Source of the DNA: Ornithinimicrobium humiphilum
GTDB taxonomy: Bacteria > Actinomycetota > Actinomycetes > Actinomycetales > Dermatophilaceae
Reading direction: 5' to 3'
Assembly (NCBI RefSeq): GCF_006716885.1
Contig: NZ_VFPU01000004.1
Coordinates: 1-42,589, forward strand
DNA length: 42,589 bases
Below, one piece after another: positions 39,647 to 42,589 of the stretch (position 1 is the stretch's first letter; every line of letters begins with the position of its first letter). A program made the position numbers and the translations under genes. The notes under the pieces are model-generated. The model was not told the origin of the DNA. It searched no databases and saw nothing but the letters and a program-made list of their open reading frames with translations.

Positions 39647-40225
39647 ATGTCGCCAGCACTGACCGACCTGGTCTGGCCGCGCCGCACCGAGCGGCTGGTC
39701 CTCCGTCCGCCCGTCCTCGACGACATGCGGGCGGTCCACGCCTACCGGTCCGACCCCGAGACCGCCCGGTGGCTGACCACGCTCGAGACCGACCTCGAGC
39801 AGATGGCCAGCCGGCTCCTCGACGGGGCGAGGACCCTGGTCGTGGAACGGGACGGCGAGATCGTCGGCGACCTCATGCTCGCGGTCAAGGACGCCTGGTC
39901 CCAGCGCGAGGTGGCGGACGAGGCGCGCGGCACCATGGCCGAGCTCGGCTGGGTGATCGCGCCGGCCCACCGCGGCCGGGGGTATGCCGTGGAGGCGGTC
40001 CGCGAGCTCGTCACCGCGGCCTTCGAGCTGGGGGTGCGGCGGGTCGAGGCCGGCTGCTTCGCCGAGAACGCCGGCAGCCGGCGCGTCATGGAGAAGGTCG
40101 GCCTGCGGCAGGAGGGCTACTACGTCCGCGAGTCGCTGCACCGCGACGGCACCTGGCGCGACGGCATGAGCTTCGGCCTGCTGGCCGACGAGTGGGACCT
40201 GGAGGCGCGGCGTCCCCGGGGCTAA
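39647..40225 (+). CDS. GNAT acetyltransferase, RimJ/RimL type
   Basis: The product is 192 residues from ATG 39647; GTG 39641 lies two codons earlier and has better spacing to GGAG. It opens RRTERLVLRPPVLDDMRAVH and has the acetyl-CoA loop PAHRGRGYAVEAVRELVTAA and the end motif NAGSRRVMEKVGLRQEGYYV. WRDGMSFGLLADEW is a typical RimJ/RimL ending. Substrate unknown. It is the first of three closely spaced rightward genes. Confidence 0.88.
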   Translation: MSPALTDLVWPRRTERLVLRPPVLDDMRAVHAYRSDPETARWLTTLETDLEQMASRLLDGARTLVVERDGEIVGDLMLAVKDAWSQREVADEARGTMAELGWVIAPAHRGRGYAVEAVRELVTAAFELGVRRVEAGCFAENAGSRRVMEKVGLRQEGYYVRESLHRDGTWRDGMSFGLLADEWDLEARRPRG

Positions 40226-40234
40226 CGTGCCGCC

Positions 40235-40813
40235 ATGGGGATCGTGGTCCACCCGGCGACGGCCGACCGCTTCGAGGACCTGGCGGTGATGCTCGGGCCG
40301 AGGAGCCCGAACGCGTCCGTCTGCTGGTGCCTCAGCCACCGGCTCGACAGCCGCACCAACCGCTCGCTCGTCGGGCCGGCCCGGGGGGAGTACGTCCGCG
40401 AGCTCACGCGGCGCCCGGTCGCCCCCGGGGTGCTGGGCTACGACGACGACCTGGTCGTCGGGTGGGCCGCGGTCGCTCCGAGGTCCGAGCTGCCCTTCGC
40501 CCGGTCGCGGACGATCCCGCACGTCGACGACCAGCCCGTCTGGTCGATCTGGTGCCTGCGGGTCCGGCCCGGCCACCGCGGTCGCGGGCACGCGCTGCCG
40601 CTGCTGGAGGGCGCGGTCGCCTACGCCGCGTCGCTGGGCGCCCCGGCCGTCGAGGGCTATCCGGTCGACAACCGCGGGGCGAAGGTCGACCTGACGATGG
40701 CCTACGTCGGCACCCGGGCGCTCTTCGAGCGCGCCGGCTTCGAGCTGGCCGCGCCGACCACCGGCGTGTCCGGCGGCTTCCCCCGGGTCGTCATGCGACG
40801 GCCGCTGACCTGA
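40235..40813 (+). CDS. GNAT acetyltransferase, CWC-motif type
   Basis: The 192-residue protein begins 9 bp after the preceding GNAT gene. The acetyl-CoA loop is VRPGHRGRGHALPLLEGAVA. Near the N terminus NASVCWCLSHRLDSRTN carries the Cys-Trp-Cys pattern seen in a group of actinobacterial GNAT proteins of unknown substrate. It ends with ALFERAGFELAAPT and PRVVMRRPL. It is probably co-transcribed with its neighbours. Confidence 0.83.
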   Translation: MGIVVHPATADRFEDLAVMLGPRSPNASVCWCLSHRLDSRTNRSLVGPARGEYVRELTRRPVAPGVLGYDDDLVVGWAAVAPRSELPFARSRTIPHVDDQPVWSIWCLRVRPGHRGRGHALPLLEGAVAYAASLGAPAVEGYPVDNRGAKVDLTMAYVGTRALFERAGFELAAPTTGVSGGFPRVVMRRPLT

Positions 40814-40829
40814 CCTACCGTCGAGGACG

Positions 40830-41828
40830 ATGCTCCCCGACCCAGCCCCGCCCGGCGACCGGCTGCCGGTGCCGGTCTCCCTGCTCGACCGGTCCCGCAC
40901 CCGCGAGGGGGAGGACCCGGGAGCCGCGCTGCGGCATACCGTCGAGCGGGCGCGACGCGCCGAGTCCCTGGGGCTGCACCGCTTCTGGGTGGCCGAGCAC
41001 CACGCCGTGCCCGGCATCGCCAGCGGGAGCCCACCGGTGCTCATGGCCGAGGTGGCGGCGGCGACGTCACGGATCCGGGTCGGGTCGGGCGGGATCATGC
41101 TGCCCAACCACCGGCCCCTGGTGGTCGCCGAGCAGGTGCGGATGCTCGAGGCCCTCCACCCCGGGCGGATCGACGTGGGGATCGGGCGCTCGCTGGGGTT
41201 CACCGCGCCGGTGCGCCGGGCGCTGGGGGTCGAGCGCTATCCCGTCGAGACCTTCGCCGAGGACCTCGGCCTCCTGCTCGCCCACCTCGACGACCAGGGC
41301 CCGGTGACCGCGATGCCCAGGGGTGTGCCGCGTCCGCCGGTCCTCGTGCTCGCGACCGGGTCCGGGCTGGGCGTCGCCGCCCGTCTGGGCCTGCCCGTCG
41401 TCGTGGGCGGCCCGGTGCTCCACGGCGACCTCGCGCCGCTGGAGGCCTACCGCGCCCAGTTCCGGCCGAGCCCGCAGTGCCCCGAGCCGCGGGTCGTCAT
41501 CAGCCTGGATGTGATGATCGCCGGCACGGCCGGGCGGGCGCGGGAGCTGCTGCTGCCCGAGGCCTGGGCGATGGCCGAGTCGCGCGCGACCGGAGCGTTC
41601 CCGCCGCTGCGGCCGGACCCGCCGCAGCGGCTGACGCCCAAGCAGGAGGAGCTGGTCGAGCAGCAGGTGGCGATGGCCGTCTCCGGCACGGCCTCGCAGG
41701 TCCTCGTGGAGCTGACGGACCTGGTGCGCCGCACCGGGGCGACGGAGGTGCTGGCGTCCACGTCGACCTTCGACCGGGACGAGCTCGCCGCCGCCGACGA
41801 GGCGCTCGCCGCCCTCGCCCCAGGGTGA
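40830..41828 (+). CDS. LLM class flavin-dependent oxidoreductase
   Basis: The 332-residue TIM-barrel protein of the luciferase-like monooxygenase family starts at ATG 40830, 16 bp after the GNAT gene. Family marks are GLHRFWVAEHHAVPGIAS, SRIRVGSGGIMLPNHRPLVV and GRIDVGIGRSLG. The last third carries the helical region with VAMAVSGTASQVLVELTDLV (sugar-phosphate binding) and EVLASTSTFDRDE. It uses reduced FMN or F420; the MsnO8/YhbW-like layout favours FMN. The substrate is unknown. Confidence 0.9.
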   Translation: MLPDPAPPGDRLPVPVSLLDRSRTREGEDPGAALRHTVERARRAESLGLHRFWVAEHHAVPGIASGSPPVLMAEVAAATSRIRVGSGGIMLPNHRPLVVAEQVRMLEALHPGRIDVGIGRSLGFTAPVRRALGVERYPVETFAEDLGLLLAHLDDQGPVTAMPRGVPRPPVLVLATGSGLGVAARLGLPVVVGGPVLHGDLAPLEAYRAQFRPSPQCPEPRVVISLDVMIAGTAGRARELLLPEAWAMAESRATGAFPPLRPDPPQRLTPKQEELVEQQVAMAVSGTASQVLVELTDLVRRTGATEVLASTSTFDRDELAAADEALAALAPG

Positions 41829-41907
41829 TCTCCGTCACCTTCGCGTCTGAAGTGTTTCAGGAGCGTGACATCCAGGCTGCATTCAGGTCTCGGAGTGGTT
41901 GTGCCGC

Positions 41908-41963
41908 TTGACGTCCCGTCCGGTGTTCCGTCACGCTGCACACGGCCCCGCCCCCACGGGGCC
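41908..41963 (+). promoter_or_regulatory. Putative promoter and 5' hairpin of the secreted protein gene
   Basis: TTGACG (41908-41913) and CACGCT (41932-41937) are 18 bp apart and fit a sigma-70 type promoter. Just downstream GGCCCCG (41944-41950) pairs with CGGGGCC (41957-41963). The hairpin could either end the upstream LLM gene transcript or structure the new leader. Confidence 0.45.
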
Positions 41964-41995
41964 ATCACCCCTGTGTGAAAGGACGACGACGTCTC

Positions 41996-42589
41996 ATGCG
42001 TAGAAACCCCAGCCGTCGCGGGAAGACCCTGCGGCGGAGCCTGATCACGATGGCAGCAACCTTCGGCCTGGCGATGTCGCCGGTCGTGGCTGTCGCGTGC
42101 ACCGACCACTACAAGGAAGAGATGGCCATGGCGGCCGCCCGCCAGGCCGCCAACGCCAGCGGCGCCAAGGTCAAGGCCGCCAAGGCCGACAACGGCAAGA
42201 GCAACGGCAAGGGCAACGGCAAGGGCAACGGCCACGGCAACGCCACCCCCGGCGCGAGCACCCTGGTCACCACCCCGCCCACCGGTGCCTCGAAGAACGT
42301 CGAGTTCATCGGGCAGCTGCCCGAGGCCGTGGGCGCCACCGCCATCAACTTCATCGACTACCCGGGCAAGCAGAAGGTCATGTTCGTGACCGGCCGCTTC
42401 GGTCTGAAGTCCTACGACGTCAGCGACCCGGAGCACCCGCTCCCGCTCGACTCCATCGACATGCCGGGCTTCTGGCAGAACGAGGACATGGACGTCGACC
42501 CCAAGCGCAAGCTGGTGTTCATGGCCCGCGACCCGCGCGCCTTCGGCCAGAACCAGGCCACCGGCGAGTCCGGCGTCTACAGCGTCGAC
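41996..42589 (+). CDS. Secreted protein resembling LVIVD-repeat proteins, 3'-truncated by the window edge
   Basis: The frame is open from ATG 41996 to the window end (198 codons). An N-terminal signal peptide (RRNPSRRGKTLRRS, then LITMAATFGLAMSPVVAVA) is followed by CTDHYKEE; the AVAC junction could be cut by either signal peptidase type. A Lys/Ala-rich stretch and an Asn-Gly-Lys linker (about residues 66-82) lead to NVEFIGQLPEAVGATAINFI and VMFVTGRFGLKSYDVSDPEH. The pattern of a strand, then GLKSYDVSDPEHPLPL, resembles LVIVD beta-propeller repeats of extracellular actinobacterial proteins. AAAGGA lies upstream of the start. The rest of the protein is outside the window. Confidence 0.8.
   Translation, partial: MRRNPSRRGKTLRRSLITMAATFGLAMSPVVAVACTDHYKEEMAMAAARQAANASGAKVKAAKADNGKSNGKGNGKGNGHGNATPGASTLVTTPPTGASKNVEFIGQLPEAVGATAINFIDYPGKQKVMFVTGRFGLKSYDVSDPEHPLPLDSIDMPGFWQNEDMDVDPKRKLVFMARDPRAFGQNQATGESGVYSVD
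42191..42238 (+). repeat. Four 12-bp tandem repeats coding Asn-Gly-Lys/His-Gly
   Basis: Units AACGGCAAGAGC, AACGGCAAGGGC (twice) and AACGGCCACGGC lie end to end. They encode NGKS-NGKG-NGKG-NGHG, a flexible linker between the signal peptide and the folded domain of the secreted protein. Unit number may vary between strains by slippage. Confidence 0.85.

Overview
The window is a 42.6 kb piece of a very G+C-rich actinobacterial chromosome. Third codon positions are almost all G or C, GTG starts and 4-bp ATGA/GTGA overlaps are common, DnaA-box-like sites read NTGTCCACA, and the rpsF-ssb-rpsR-rplI and dnaB genes look actinobacterial. A member of Micrococcales close to the Intrasporangiaceae/Ornithinimicrobiaceae is my best guess (inference). 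No tRNA, rRNA, CRISPR array, insertion sequence or prophage was seen.

Layout. (1) About 1-15.2 kb is a cell-surface glycan island. A rightward block holds a 5'-truncated glycosyltransferase, a small membrane/coiled-coil protein, a GT2 plus GT-B-like fusion and a helical-domain/GT4 fusion. A leftward block holds an asparagine-synthase-like protein, an E. coli-type UDP-glucose dehydrogenase, two paralogous acyltransferase-3/SGNH membrane proteins and another helical-domain/GT4 fusion. A small biotinyl/lipoyl carrier gene sits between the two acyltransferases. (2) 15.2-17.3 kb is the rpsF-ssb-rpsR-rplI operon, ended by strong hairpins. (3) 17.3-23.8 kb is a complete, translationally coupled Mrp antiporter operon (mrpA with fused B domain, then C, D, E, F, G). 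(4) A MATE exporter faces away from dnaB. Their shared upstream region carries seven DnaA-box-like sites, six of them in register with an 11-bp grid. (5) 26.9-29.7 kb is an accessory stretch with a lipoprotein, a frameshifted acetyltransferase-like gene and a short-chain dehydrogenase. (6) 29.9-31.7 kb is an arsenic cassette: arsR divergent from arsM-arsC, with two matching operators and no efflux pump. (7) 31.7-42.6 kb holds mostly single housekeeping/accessory genes: a secreted small protein, an unknown two-gene operon, a methyltransferase, a P-loop kinase-like protein, an alpha/beta hydrolase, four GNAT proteins, a CPBP protease, a truncated DUF4287 gene, an LLM flavin oxidoreductase and the start of a secreted protein resembling LVIVD-repeat proteins.

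How the parts work together. The glycan island probably makes and acylates an extracellular or wall-linked polysaccharide: Ugd supplies UDP-glucuronate, the glycosyltransferases build the chain and the acyltransferases decorate it. No flippase or polymerase lies in the window. The ars cassette combines arsenate reduction with arsenite methylation.

Beyond the genes, the most unusual signals are: an octamer GGTATGCC/GGCATACC found 12 times in all reading frames and often forcing rare codons; the 11-bp-phased DnaA-box-like array before dnaB; a perfect 14-bp inverted repeat around the carrier gene's start; and a 24/27 inverted repeat formed by the ends of two convergent, overlapping paralogous glycosyltransferases. 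All frequencies quoted are hand estimates.
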